Assembly (NCBI RefSeq): GCF_959025735.1 | Contig: NZ_CAUFJQ010000004.1 | Coordinates: 1 to 35,324, forward strand | DNA: 35,324 nt | DNA from: an uncultured Streptococcus sp. | GTDB taxonomy: Bacteria; Bacillota; Bacilli; Lactobacillales; Streptococcaceae | Direction of reading: 5' to 3' | Shown here: positions 14,812 to 22,684 of the stretch, piece by piece | Layout: the number at the start of each line of letters is the position of its first letter | How positions within the stretch are numbered: the first letter of the stretch is position 1 | Notes under the pieces: generated by a model | What the model was told of the DNA's origin: nothing | Seen by the model: the letters and a program-made list of their open reading frames with translations, nothing else | The model's database searches: none | Program-made: the position numbers and the translations under genes

Positions 14812-16005
14812 ATGTCGAAAACAATTTCTATTAATGCAGGAAGCTCTAGTTTGAAATGGCAATTGTACCAAATGCCAGAGGAAACTGTTCTTGCAAAAGG
14901 GTTGATTGAACGGATCGGTTTGAAGGATTCTATTTCAACCGTTAAATTTGATGGACGCTCTGAAAAACAAGTATTAGATATCCAGGACCATACACAAGCT
15001 GTAAAAATTTTGTTGGATGATTTGATTCGTTTTGATATTATCAAATCCTACGATGAGATTACAGGTGTGGGCCACCGCGTCGTTGCTGGTGGAGAATACT
15101 TTAAGGATTCTGCCTTGGTAGATGACGAAGTCCTTCGAAAAGTAGAAGAATTGTCTTTGTTAGCACCTCTTCATAATCCTGCAAATGCAGCTGGAATTCG
15201 CGCCTTTAGAGAGATTTGTCCAAATATTACCAGTGTTGTGGTATTTGATACTTCTTTCCATACAACCATGCCGGAAAAAGCTTATCGTTACCCTCTTCCA
15301 ACCAAATATTACACAGAAAATAAGGTCCGTAAGTACGGTGCTCATGGAACCAGTCATCAGTATGTAGCGGGTGAAGCTGCTAAACTTCTTGGAAAACCAT
15401 TAGAAGAATTGAAATTGATCACCTGCCACGTTGGAAATGGTGTATCTGTTACAGCGGTTGACAAGGGAATCTCTGTCGATACCTCAATGGGCTTCACCCC
15501 TCTAGGTGGAGTCATGATGGGAACCCGTACAGGGGATCTCGATCCAGCGATTATTCCTTACTTGATGGAACATACAGAGGATTTCAATAAACCTGAAGAT
15601 ATCAGCCGTATCCTCAATCGTGAATCAGGTCTTCTGGGTGTTTCTGGATCTTCTAGTGACATGCGGGATATCCATACAGCGATGCACAATGGAGACGAAA
15701 AAGCTAAATTGGCTTACGATATCTTTATCGATCGTTTGCAAAAATACATCGGTCAATACTTAGCAGTCTTGAATGGTGCAGATGCCATCATCTTTACAGC
15801 AGGAATCGGTGAAAATGCAGTAAATGTTCGTTCTTCTATTATCAATGGAATCAGCTGGTTTGGCTGCAAGGTCGACCCTGAAAAGAACGTCTTTGGAGTT
15901 GTCGGAGATATTTCTACAGATGATTCCCGTGTGAAGGTATTGGTGATTCCAACGGATGAAGAGTTGGTGATTGCGCGTGACGTTGAACGTTTCAAAAATC
16001 AGTAA
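14812..16005 (+). CDS. ackA: Acetate kinase
   Basis: Cytoplasmic enzyme of 397 residues that makes ATP and acetate from acetyl phosphate, the last step of the Pta-AckA overflow pathway. Motifs seen: NAGSSSLKWQ at the N-terminus, GHRVVAGGE, the catalytic AHGTSHQYVA, HVGNGVS, DTSMGFTPLGGVMMGTRTGDLDP (as the split blocks DTSMGFTPLGG and MMGTRTGDLDP) and FTAGIGENA. Length is normal. It follows comYH by 51 bases, has its own extended -10 promoter and a cre-like site, and ends at a strong terminator. In S. mutans ackA is the last gene of the comY transcript, so both modes may operate here. Confidence 0.98.
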   Translation: MSKTISINAGSSSLKWQLYQMPEETVLAKGLIERIGLKDSISTVKFDGRSEKQVLDIQDHTQAVKILLDDLIRFDIIKSYDEITGVGHRVVAGGEYFKDSALVDDEVLRKVEELSLLAPLHNPANAAGIRAFREICPNITSVVVFDTSFHTTMPEKAYRYPLPTKYYTENKVRKYGAHGTSHQYVAGEAAKLLGKPLEELKLITCHVGNGVSVTAVDKGISVDTSMGFTPLGGVMMGTRTGDLDPAIIPYLMEHTEDFNKPEDISRILNRESGLLGVSGSSSDMRDIHTAMHNGDEKAKLAYDIFIDRLQKYIGQYLAVLNGADAIIFTAGIGENAVNVRSSIINGISWFGCKVDPEKNVFGVVGDISTDDSRVKVLVIPTDEELVIARDVERFKNQ

Positions 16006-16020
16006 ACTGTAATAAAGAGA

Positions 16021-16056
16021 GAAGGCTGGAGGCGAAAGCCCCAGTCTTCTTATTTT
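16021..16056 (+). terminator. Terminator after ackA
   Basis: GAAGGCTGG (16021-16029) pairs with CCAGTCTTC (16041-16049). GGC-GAAA-GCC forms the top with a stable GAAA tetraloop and one bulged A. A T-rich TTATTTTAT follows. Confidence 0.9.
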
Positions 16057-16077
16057 ATACAAGAAAGAGGTTGTCCA

Positions 16078-16809
16078 TTGAAAAATATACAGTCATTTGT
16101 TCGAAAGCACCCATTATGTAAGAATGCCCTCTGGCTCCTTCTTTTTGTGCCCTTATTCTTTCTCTCACAATTCCCCCTCATCACCATGGTTTATTCCCTT
16201 CAAGAAGGAATGGATGCAAGGTGGGTCACTATCCTCACTCTCTTGGTGACAGTGGCGGTGCTATTTATTTTTTATATAGTCATCAAAAAGAGCCCTCTGG
16301 AGAACTTAGATGCTCGGGTTATAACCTGGCCGTCTTTGGGGAGAAATTTTCTTTTTCTTCTCTTGTTGATGGCTAATAACCTGCTCGCCTATCCCTTGTT
16401 GAAACAAGAGGCAGGTGGTACGACGGCAAACCAAGCGGCTCTGAATGAACTGCAATCTCATGCTCCTTTTCTTGCTATGGGCATGGTCGTGATCCTTGTT
16501 GCTCCGATTCTAGAAGAGCTGCTCTGTCGGGCCATTATCCCTCGTTTGATCTTTCGAGGGGCAGAACCAATCGGTTATCTAGCCGGTGCTCTCTTTTTTA
16601 CGTACTTGCATGGACCGAGTACCCTAGGGGAGTGGGTAGCTTACGGAGGCATGTCCTTGATCTTAACTTGGGTGGCTTATCGCTATAAGCGGATCGAGTA
16701 TAGCATTTGCCTTCATATGACCTTGAATGCGCTAGCTTATTATTATCCGGTGGTCATACTCCTTTGTTTATTGCCAGTATGGAGAGTTTTCTTCCATGAT
16801 AAATTATGA
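16078..16809 (+). CDS. CPBP (CAAX/Rce1-like) family intramembrane protein
   Basis: A 243-residue polytopic membrane protein with the conserved CPBP motifs: EELLCR (Glu146, Glu147, Arg151), FTYLHG with a His near residue 178, and HMTLNALAYY with the C-terminal His/Asn pair. These residues form the metal site in Rce1-type proteases. Bacterial members include bacteriocin self-immunity proteins and unknowns; no bacteriocin gene is nearby, so the role is open. The start is TTG 16078, eight bases after AGAGG; no in-frame ATG occurs until the TM region. It lies between ackA's terminator and the folate operon. Confidence 0.85.
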   Translation: MKNIQSFVRKHPLCKNALWLLLFVPLFFLSQFPLITMVYSLQEGMDARWVTILTLLVTVAVLFIFYIVIKKSPLENLDARVITWPSLGRNFLFLLLLMANNLLAYPLLKQEAGGTTANQAALNELQSHAPFLAMGMVVILVAPILEELLCRAIIPRLIFRGAEPIGYLAGALFFTYLHGPSTLGEWVAYGGMSLILTWVAYRYKRIEYSICLHMTLNALAYYYPVVILLCLLPVWRVFFHDKL

Positions 16810-16815
16810 TAAAAT
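16807..16815 (+). promoter_or_regulatory. Extended -10 promoter candidate of the folate operon
   Basis: TGATAAAAT overlaps the stop codon of the CPBP gene and fits TGnTATAAT with one mismatch. No good -35 is seen. Transcription from here would give a leader of about 140 bases before folP. Confidence 0.55.
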
Positions 16816-16844
16816 GGTAGGTACCAATGAGTTTTGATGCAGAA

Positions 16845-16942
16845 CCATCCTACAGAAGGTCAGAAATCCGTATGGAGAGTAGACTCAGAGGTTTAGAACA
16901 CTTGTTCTAGCCTCTTTTGTTCGCAATCATGCTGTAGGAAGG
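16845..16942 (+). ncRNA. Structured 5' leader of the folate operon (unassigned RNA element)
   Basis: An outer helix pairs CCATCCTACAG (16845-16855) with CTGTAGGAAGG (16932-16942), 10 of 11 positions. Inside it, AGAGG-TAGAAC (16886-16899) pairs with GTTCTA-CCTCT (16904-16915) to form a hairpin followed by TTTTGTT. The outer helix ends just before the folP SD (AAAGGAG at about 16948-16954). This layout is typical of a cis-regulatory RNA. The stretch GGAGAGTAGA (16874-16883) resembles the 5' core of the THF riboswitch, but the rest of that consensus is not present, so I leave the class open. Confidence 0.6.
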
Positions 16943-16961
16943 GAATCAAAGGAGAACGAAA

Positions 16962-17912
16962 ATGATTGATAATAAATGGCTGAGTGGCCAAGGGACCCTT
17001 CTTTGTGGGATCTTAAATGTCACTCCGGATTCATTTTCTGATGGCGGTAAGTATACGAGTGTGGATGCAGCCGTGCAGCAGGCGAGAAAACTGATCCAAG
17101 AAGGAGCTCAGATCCTCGATATCGGAGGAGAATCAACCAGACCAGGAAGTCATTATGTGGAAATCCAAGAAGAAATTGACCGCGTGGTTCCAGTGATCGA
17201 AGCTATTCGGCAAGAAAGTGATGTCTTGATTTCAGTGGATACCTGGAAGTCCCAGGTGGCAGCCGCAGCGCTTGAAGCTGGAGCTGATATTGTCAATGAT
17301 ATTACTGGTTTTCTTGGAGATCCTAAGATGGCTGCTGTGGTTGCGGAGCATGAAGCGAGCGCAGTTCTCATGTTTAATCCAGTGATGGCAAGACCGCATC
17401 ATCCAAGTTCCACTATCTTTCCAAGTTTTGGTTTTGAACCAGTCTTTTCAGAGCAAGAACTTCAACAGATGGCTCAAGAACCGATTCAAGACTTGATGTG
17501 GACCTTCTTTGACCGCTCGCTTGCGGTAGCGAAAGCAGCTGGTGTCCAGATGGATCGTATTATGCTGGATCCTGGGATCGGATTTGGTTTGACCAAGCGA
17601 GAGAACTTACTTTTATTACAAGAACTCGGGACGATTCACCAAAAGGGCTATCCGATCTTTCTAGGGGTCTCCCGCAAACGTTTTGTGGTCAATATTATTG
17701 AGGAAGCTGGATTTGAAACAGATCCTGCAACGGAGACTGGTTTTTGGAATCGGGACCTGGCTTCGAGCCATTTGACCAGTATTGCAGCCAGTCAAGGAGT
17801 CGAAGTGGTGCGGGTGCATGATATTCCCCTTCACAAGATGGCAGCCAGTCTGGGCCAAGCTATTTTCCAAGCCCAAGAGGCAGCAGATACCAATTTAAAA
17901 CAATACAAGTAA
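16962..17912 (+). CDS. folP: Dihydropteroate synthase
   Basis: Condenses dihydropterin pyrophosphate with p-aminobenzoate, the sulfonamide target. The 316-residue product shows GILNVTPDSFSDGG, ILDIGGESTRPGS, DTWKSQVAAAALEAGADIVNDITG (as DTWKSQ and VNDITG), IMLDPGIGFG, GVSRKRF and VVRVHD, i.e. all pterin and pABA loop elements. It carries a somewhat longer insert around residues 130-175 than E. coli FolP. Strong SD (AAAGGAG) eight bases before ATG. First gene of the folate operon; its stop directly abuts the folC start (TAAATG). Confidence 0.97.
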   Translation: MIDNKWLSGQGTLLCGILNVTPDSFSDGGKYTSVDAAVQQARKLIQEGAQILDIGGESTRPGSHYVEIQEEIDRVVPVIEAIRQESDVLISVDTWKSQVAAAALEAGADIVNDITGFLGDPKMAAVVAEHEASAVLMFNPVMARPHHPSSTIFPSFGFEPVFSEQELQQMAQEPIQDLMWTFFDRSLAVAKAAGVQMDRIMLDPGIGFGLTKRENLLLLQELGTIHQKGYPIFLGVSRKRFVVNIIEEAGFETDPATETGFWNRDLASSHLTSIAASQGVEVVRVHDIPLHKMAASLGQAIFQAQEAADTNLKQYK

Positions 17913-19223
17913 ATGAAGACAAAAGAACATCAGTTGGATCTTCGTTGGCTAGAGGCCTATCGTTCCCAAGATCCACATTTCGGCTTGGAGCGCATGGAAG
18001 CTCTCTTGGCTTTGAGAGGAAATCCTCACCTAGACTGTCGGGTCATCCATATTGCGGGGACCAATGGCAAAGGCTCTACCATTGCCACCTTGTCCCAACT
18101 CTTGAGGCAGGCAGGTTTACGAGTTGGAGTCTTTACCTCTCCTTATCTGATCCATTACAATGACCAAATCACCATTAATGGCGAAGCCATTTCGGATCAA
18201 GACCTGCAAACCTACCTGGATAGTTACCAGCAACTCCTGGAAGCTGAACAATCAAGGGCTGTTTTTCAAGGGTTGACGGAATTTGAAGTGATGACGGCCA
18301 TCGCCTATGATTATTTTGCTCACGAGGAGCTGGATTATGTGATCATGGAAGTCGGTATGGGGGGACGACTAGACAGTACCAATGTCTGTCAGCCTGTTCT
18401 GACGGCGATCACTTCGATTGGCTTGGATCATGTCGCCCTTCTTGGGCCAGATCTGGCTTCCATCGCCCGTGAAAAGGCAGGCATCATTAAGCCAGGAATT
18501 CCTCTGGTTCTAGGGAAATTAGAAGCAGAAGCCAGCCAAGTCATTGAAGGCATTGCGATTCAGAAGCAGGCACCGATAACAGCCTATGACAGAGATTACC
18601 AAGTTGAGCTAGAGGCCTCTTGTCTATCGGGCCAATCCTTTTCTTATCACAGTTCCAAAAGAGAAACAGCCTCCTATCAAGTAGCGCTCTTAGGTCATCA
18701 CCAGGCTAGAAATGCAGCTCTTGCGATCAGTATCTGTGATGTACTTTTTGAAAGAGAAGGGCGTGAACTCTTGTCAAGAGAGTTAGTGGATGAGGCCTTG
18801 CATCAAGTCGTCTGGCCTGGCCGGATGGAAGTGGTCTCGCAAAATCCCATGATCTTACTAGATGGGGCCCATAACCCCCATGCCGTTGCGCCTTTGATCG
18901 CAAGTCTTCGGGAACTGTTCCCAAGTCAAAATAAGACCATTCTTTTTACCTGCATCCGGACCAAAGCCTTAGAAGAGATGCTCATTCAGTGGCAGGAACT
19001 AGAAAATAGTCGCTTGATCCTCACGAGCTTTGAAGATCCAAGAGCTTATTCTCAAGAAGAGATAAGAGCTGCTGCGAAAAACCATCAGCTTGAGGAAGTC
19101 AACTGGCAAGAGTTTCTACAAAACTGGCAAGCTGAAGGCAATGAGCTCCTCATTGTAACGGGGTCGCTCTACTTCCTTAGCCAGGTACGACCTTATTTAT
19201 TAAAAACAGAAAAATCCAACTAG
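17913..19223 (+). CDS. folC: Bifunctional folylpolyglutamate / dihydrofolate synthase
   Basis: A 436-residue Mur-ligase-like enzyme that adds glutamate to dihydropteroate and to reduced folates. Seen: the P-loop HIAGTNGKGST near residues 45-56, the omega-loop and SPYLIHYNDQI, MEVGMGGRLDSTNV, and DGAHNPHAV in the C-terminal domain. It begins immediately at the folP stop without an intergenic gap. I see no strong SD apart from purines inside folP, so coupling is expected. Corresponds to sulB in the pneumococcal naming. Confidence 0.96.
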   Translation: MKTKEHQLDLRWLEAYRSQDPHFGLERMEALLALRGNPHLDCRVIHIAGTNGKGSTIATLSQLLRQAGLRVGVFTSPYLIHYNDQITINGEAISDQDLQTYLDSYQQLLEAEQSRAVFQGLTEFEVMTAIAYDYFAHEELDYVIMEVGMGGRLDSTNVCQPVLTAITSIGLDHVALLGPDLASIAREKAGIIKPGIPLVLGKLEAEASQVIEGIAIQKQAPITAYDRDYQVELEASCLSGQSFSYHSSKRETASYQVALLGHHQARNAALAISICDVLFEREGRELLSRELVDEALHQVVWPGRMEVVSQNPMILLDGAHNPHAVAPLIASLRELFPSQNKTILFTCIRTKALEEMLIQWQELENSRLILTSFEDPRAYSQEEIRAAAKNHQLEEVNWQEFLQNWQAEGNELLIVTGSLYFLSQVRPYLLKTEKSN

Positions 19224-19231
19224 GAGATGAT

Positions 19232-19786
19232 ATGGATACAAAGAAAATTGAAGAAGCAGTGAAAATGATCATCGAGGCAGTCGGTGAAGATGAGAACCGT
19301 GAGGGACTTCAGGAAACGCCAACCCGCATTGCCAAGATGTACCAAGAAATCTTTGCAGGGCTAGGGCAGACAGCAGAAGAGCACCTGTCTAAATCATTTG
19401 AAATCATTGATAACAATATGGTGGTCGAGAAGGATATCTTCTTCCATTCCATGTGTGAGCATCACTTTTTGCCCTTTTATGGAAAAGTGCACATTGCCTA
19501 CATTCCAAATGGCCGCGTTGCTGGGCTTTCAAAACTGGCTCGTACGGTTGAAGTCTATGCAAAAAAACCTCAAATTCAAGAGCGTTTGACAGTTGAAATC
19601 GCGGATGCCTTGATGGAATATCTAGGAGCACAAGGGGCGCTGGTCTGGGTGGAAGCAGAACATATGTGTATGAACATGCGTGGTGTCCGTAAACCTGGGA
19701 CTGCAACAGTGACAACTGCTGCACGTGGACTGCTTGCGACAGATAATGACTTGAAAAATGAAGCCTATAAACTCATGGGCCACTAA
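19232..19786 (+). CDS. folE: GTP cyclohydrolase I
   Basis: First enzyme of pterin synthesis, converting GTP to dihydroneopterin triphosphate. The 184-residue protein has the zinc ligands in FHSMCEHHFLPF and AEHMCMNMRGVRKPG, plus GRVAGLSKLARTVEVYAKKPQIQERLT (as GLSKLART and KPQIQERLT). SD AGGAG lies eight to nine bases before ATG 19232. The enzyme acts as a decamer in the family. It sits after folC, giving the pneumococcal sulA-B-C-D order. Confidence 0.98.
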   Translation: MDTKKIEEAVKMIIEAVGEDENREGLQETPTRIAKMYQEIFAGLGQTAEEHLSKSFEIIDNNMVVEKDIFFHSMCEHHFLPFYGKVHIAYIPNGRVAGLSKLARTVEVYAKKPQIQERLTVEIADALMEYLGAQGALVWVEAEHMCMNMRGVRKPGTATVTTAARGLLATDNDLKNEAYKLMGH

Positions 19787-19811
19787 TGGCCGGCTATAAG
19801 AGGTGAAGAGA

Positions 19812-20621
19812 GTGGATCAATTACGGATCAAGGACTTAGAGATATACGCCTATCATGGTGTTTTTCCGGCAGAAAAAGAATTGGGACAACGCTTTGTCAT
19901 AGACCTATGGGTGGATTATGAGATGACACGTGCAGCCCGCACAGGAGATTTGGATGCTTCGATCCATTACGGTATCTTGGCGGAACAGTTGACCGAGTGG
20001 ATGCAGGCAGAAAAGATCGATCTGATTGAAACGGTGGCCTTTCAGTTGGTTCAAAAGATTTTCGAAAGCTATGCCTTTGTAGAAAAAGTTCGTCTGGAGT
20101 TGAAAAAGCCCTGGGCTCCTGTTCCCTTGCCATTAGAGACTTGTTCGGTGACAATCGAACGGGAGAAAAAACGGGCCTTTATTGGGCTTGGCACCAATAT
20201 GGGAGATAAACAACTGCAACTAGAGACGGCGCTAGAAAAAATCAAGGATCGAGGCATTCGCCTTCTTCAGACATCCACAAGGATTGAAACAGAACCTTGG
20301 GGAGGAGTGGAGCAGGACACCTTTTTGAATCAAGTGGCAGAAGTTGAAACCTGGATGACCCCAGAGGATTTATTAGAGACCTTACTGGCCATTGAGCAGG
20401 AAATGGGACGTATCCGTGAGGTCAAGTGGGGTCCACGTGTGATCGATCTAGATCTGCTCTATATGGAGGACACCATTTGTTACAGTCCAAACTTGATCTT
20501 GCCGCATCCTTATGTGGCAGAACGTGCCTTTGTCCTAGAGTCTTTGAATGAAATTGCTCCTCATTTTGTGGACCCTGTTCAAAGAAAGCCCATTCGCCAA
20601 TTATGGGAGGCTGTCAAATAG
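19812..20621 (+). CDS. sulD: Bifunctional dihydroneopterin aldolase / HPPK (FolB-FolK fusion)
   Basis: A natural fusion of two consecutive folate enzymes, 269 residues. Residues 1 to about 115 are FolB (LRIKDLEIYAYHGVFPAEKE; LELKKPWAPVPL); from about 120 on is FolK (AFIGLGTNMGDK; TEPWGGVEQDTFLNQV; WGPRVIDLDLL; LPHPYVAERAFVLESL). The same fusion is known as SulD in S. pneumoniae. I chose GTG 19812 (MDQLRIKDLE), with AAGAGGTG seven bases upstream; GTG 19803 is in frame but overlaps that SD. Last gene of the folate operon, and no dihydroneopterin triphosphate phosphatase is encoded nearby. Confidence 0.95.
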   Translation: MDQLRIKDLEIYAYHGVFPAEKELGQRFVIDLWVDYEMTRAARTGDLDASIHYGILAEQLTEWMQAEKIDLIETVAFQLVQKIFESYAFVEKVRLELKKPWAPVPLPLETCSVTIEREKKRAFIGLGTNMGDKQLQLETALEKIKDRGIRLLQTSTRIETEPWGGVEQDTFLNQVAEVETWMTPEDLLETLLAIEQEMGRIREVKWGPRVIDLDLLYMEDTICYSPNLILPHPYVAERAFVLESLNEIAPHFVDPVQRKPIRQLWEAVK

Positions 20622-20640
20622 TCCCTCTTCTTTGCATCAT

Positions 20641-20670
20641 AAAAAAACAATCCCTATTCGAGGGATTGTT
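20641..20670 (-). terminator. Minus-strand terminator in the sulD-DUF1846 interval
   Basis: A perfect 10-base stem (20646-20655 with 20661-20670) is preceded on the plus strand by an A-run, so the U-tract is on the minus strand. It would stop transcripts coming leftward from DUF1846, but only after they cross the whole 290-base intergenic region. Confidence 0.75.
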
Positions 20671-20754
20671 GAGAGCGTAGAGAAACGAATCTTTAATAAA
20701 ATCTAATCAATTCTTTAAAAATTATACTCGTTATAGTTATTCAATCATATTCTG

Positions 20755-20890
20755 AAACTTTCCGCCGTGAGAAAAGTGCCTGAAACGACTCAGTTTCAGG
20801 CACTCTGAATTATTGGGACCTTAGGCTCAATAATTAGTCATGGAACTTCGTAGAAGTTCGCTGACGTCCGTACTCGCCTAAGGAAAGTTT
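20755..20890. repeat. MITE-like inverted-repeat element 1 (136 bp)
   Basis: Terminal inverted repeats AAACTTTCC (20755-20763) and GGAAAGTTT (20882-20890) bound an interior made of stacked hairpins. These are AGTGCCTGAAAC/GTTTCAGGCACT (20775-20804), AATTATTG/CAATAATT (20808-20835), and GAACTTC/GAAGTTC (20843-20859). It has no reading frame of note. The end AAACTTTCCGCCGTGAG recurs, inverted, at 22608-22624 with 16 of 17 matches. This fills most of the 335-base gap between sulD and DUF1846. Confidence 0.6.
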
Positions 20891-20916
20891 TTTAAGAAGA
20901 CTTTGTCTTCAATCTG

Positions 20917-20949
20917 AACAATTCCTAAAACAGGGATTGTTTTTGTTTG
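20917..20949 (+). terminator. Plus-strand terminator close to the DUF1846 stop
   Basis: AACAATTCCT (20917-20926) pairs with AGGGATTGTT (20932-20941), one G-U, followed by TTTG-TTTG. It terminates the folate operon almost 300 bases past sulD. Its right arm has the same ten bases as the right arm of the minus-strand terminator at 20661-20670. Confidence 0.75.
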
Positions 20950-20956
20950 TCTTAGT

Positions 20957-22441
20957 TTATTTACGATACAAGCGATCGTATTGGTAGACAGGGTCCATGG
21001 TGACGTTGATACCGAGCTTGCGAAGGACATTCTTGTCTTCGTCTGTCAGCATCACGGTTGAGTGGGCTTCGCTGCCTTTCAACTTGCCTAATTCTTGCAT
21101 AGCAAGCTTAGCATCTTCATTGGTCATAGCTGTAATGGCCAGGGCAATGAGGATCTCGTTTGAGTGGAGACGAGGGTTACGGCTACCCAAATGATTGATC
21201 TTCAAGCCTTGGATAGGTTGGACGTATTCTGGCTCGATTAATTTGGTTTCTTTGTCAATATGCGCCAATTTCTTGATTGCATTGATCAAGAGGGCTGCGG
21301 TTGGGCCAAAGAGATCAGAGGTTTTTCCGGTCACCATCTCGCCGTTTGGTAATTCAAGGGCCAAGGCTGGCTCGCCTGTTTCTTCTTCTTTCTGACGAGC
21401 AAGCACGGTCACTTTCCGGTCATTTGGAGTAATGCCCAAATCATTCATCAAGAGCTCAATCTTCTTGACAGCTCCTTCACCGACGCGTTCAGCTTTGACA
21501 TCTAAGATAGTTTGGTAATAGCGACGGATGATTTCTTGTTGGGAAGCTTCAATCGCAGCGTCATTGTCCACAATGGCAAAGCCAACCATGTTGACGCCCA
21601 TGTCTGTTGGAGAAGCGTAAGGGGAGGTTCCTAAGATGCGTTCCAACATGCGCTTCAAGACAGGGAAGATCTCGATATCGCGGTTGTAGTTGACCGTTGT
21701 TTCCCCGTAGGTTTGGAGGTGGAAGGGATCGATCATATTGACATCGTCTAGATCTGCAGTCGCTGCTTCATAAGCCAAGTTGACTGGGTGGTGCAAAGGA
21801 AGATTCCATACTGGGAAGGTTTCAAACTTAGCATAACCGGATTTGATCCCATTTAATTGGTCATGGTACATATTGGACATACACGTTGCCAGCTTACCAG
21901 AACCAGGTCCAGGAGCCGTCACAACGACCAAATTGCGGCTAGTTTTGATGTAGTCGTTTTTCCCCATCCCTTCAGGAGAGATGATGTGGTCCATATCGGT
22001 CGGATAACCCTTGATCGGATAGTGGAGATAAGAGGCGATCCCACTCTTGTCCAGTTGTTTGCGAAAGGCGTCTGCTGCAGCTTGTCCAGCATATTGGGTG
22101 ATGACGACAGAGCCTACAAAGATCCCCAATTCATTGAATTTGTCGATCAAGCGTAGCACTTCTTGGTCATAAGAAATTCCTAGATCCCCACGGGCTTTTG
22201 AGTGCTCAATGTTGTTGGCATTGATGGCAATGACAATTTCCACTTGGTCGCGCAATTCTTGGAGCAACTTGATCTTATTATCTGGTTCGTATCCAGGGAG
22301 GACACGAGCAGCGTGGAAGTCTTCTAACATCTTACCACCAAATTCAAGGTAGAGCTTGCCATCGAATTGGTTGATCCGCTCAATAATGTGGTCACGTTGC
22401 AAGTTCAAATACTTTTCAGAACTAAAAGCTTGTTTTTTCAT
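20957..22441 (-). CDS. DUF1846 (UPF0371) family protein
   Basis: A 494-residue soluble protein of a family widespread in Firmicutes and structurally studied but of unclear function. It has a nucleotide-binding-looking loop, VVVTAPGPGSGKLATCMSNM, at about residue 180, and alternating alpha/beta segments (LYLEFGGKML; FVGSVVITQYAGQAAADAF). The start is ATG at 22441-22439 (MKKQAFSSEKY) with CAGGAG nine bases upstream; the frame is open 23 codons further, without an SD. Transcribed leftward, convergent with the folate operon. Its 3' UTR probably overlaps theirs, since each terminator lies on the far side of the shared gap. Confidence 0.9.
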   Translation of the reverse strand: MKKQAFSSEKYLNLQRDHIIERINQFDGKLYLEFGGKMLEDFHAARVLPGYEPDNKIKLLQELRDQVEIVIAINANNIEHSKARGDLGISYDQEVLRLIDKFNELGIFVGSVVITQYAGQAAADAFRKQLDKSGIASYLHYPIKGYPTDMDHIISPEGMGKNDYIKTSRNLVVVTAPGPGSGKLATCMSNMYHDQLNGIKSGYAKFETFPVWNLPLHHPVNLAYEAATADLDDVNMIDPFHLQTYGETTVNYNRDIEIFPVLKRMLERILGTSPYASPTDMGVNMVGFAIVDNDAAIEASQQEIIRRYYQTILDVKAERVGEGAVKKIELLMNDLGITPNDRKVTVLARQKEEETGEPALALELPNGEMVTGKTSDLFGPTAALLINAIKKLAHIDKETKLIEPEYVQPIQGLKINHLGSRNPRLHSNEILIALAITAMTNEDAKLAMQELGKLKGSEAHSTVMLTDEDKNVLRKLGINVTMDPVYQYDRLYRK

Positions 22442-22523
22442 GTAAAACTCCTGTATATAAGGGAAGGGCCTGCCACACAAATCCAAGGATGAGTGTTCCG
22501 TCCCTACCATTTCATTCTTTCAT

Positions 22524-22532
22524 ATTATATCA
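22524..22532 (-). promoter_or_regulatory. Extended -10 promoter of DUF1846
   Basis: On the minus strand this reads TGATATAAT, a perfect extended -10, 83 bases upstream of the gene start. The -35 is poor. Confidence 0.7.
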
Positions 22533-22564
22533 GAAAACAGATGGAAGATAAAATATTCTAAGAT

Positions 22565-22622
22565 ACTTTCCTAAGGGGAATGTGGATGCCAAAGGGCTCA
22601 ATGGTGACTCACGGTGGAAAGT
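22565..22622. repeat. MITE-like inverted-repeat element 2 (about 58 bp, short form)
   Basis: ACTTTCC (22565-22571) and GGAAAGT (22616-22622) are inverted termini. The right end CTCACGGTGGAAAGTTT (22608-22624) is the reverse complement of the left end of element 1 at 20755-20771 with one mismatch. The left end ACTTTCCTAAGG likewise resembles the other end of element 1 read on the minus strand (ACTTTCCTTAGG). It looks like a shorter or internally deleted copy in the opposite orientation, in the pepA-DUF1846 gap. Confidence 0.55.
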
Positions 22623-22648
22623 TTCCAAGAGAAGTTTGTTTTCCCCCT

Positions 22649-22670
22649 AAAAAAGCCCCTTACGGGGCTT
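22649..22670 (-). terminator. Terminator after pepA
   Basis: On the minus strand AAGCCCC pairs with GGGGCTT across a four-base loop, followed by a T-run. It lies 15 bases past the pepA stop. Confidence 0.92.
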
Positions 22671-22684
22671 CAGATCGATGCTGC

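Noticed and set aside
16874..16883. THF riboswitch assignment for the folP leader, from GGAGAGTAGA
   Set aside because: Only this short piece matches; the other conserved THF segments and the closing GGAG/CTCC helix are not found, so I kept the leader as unassigned.
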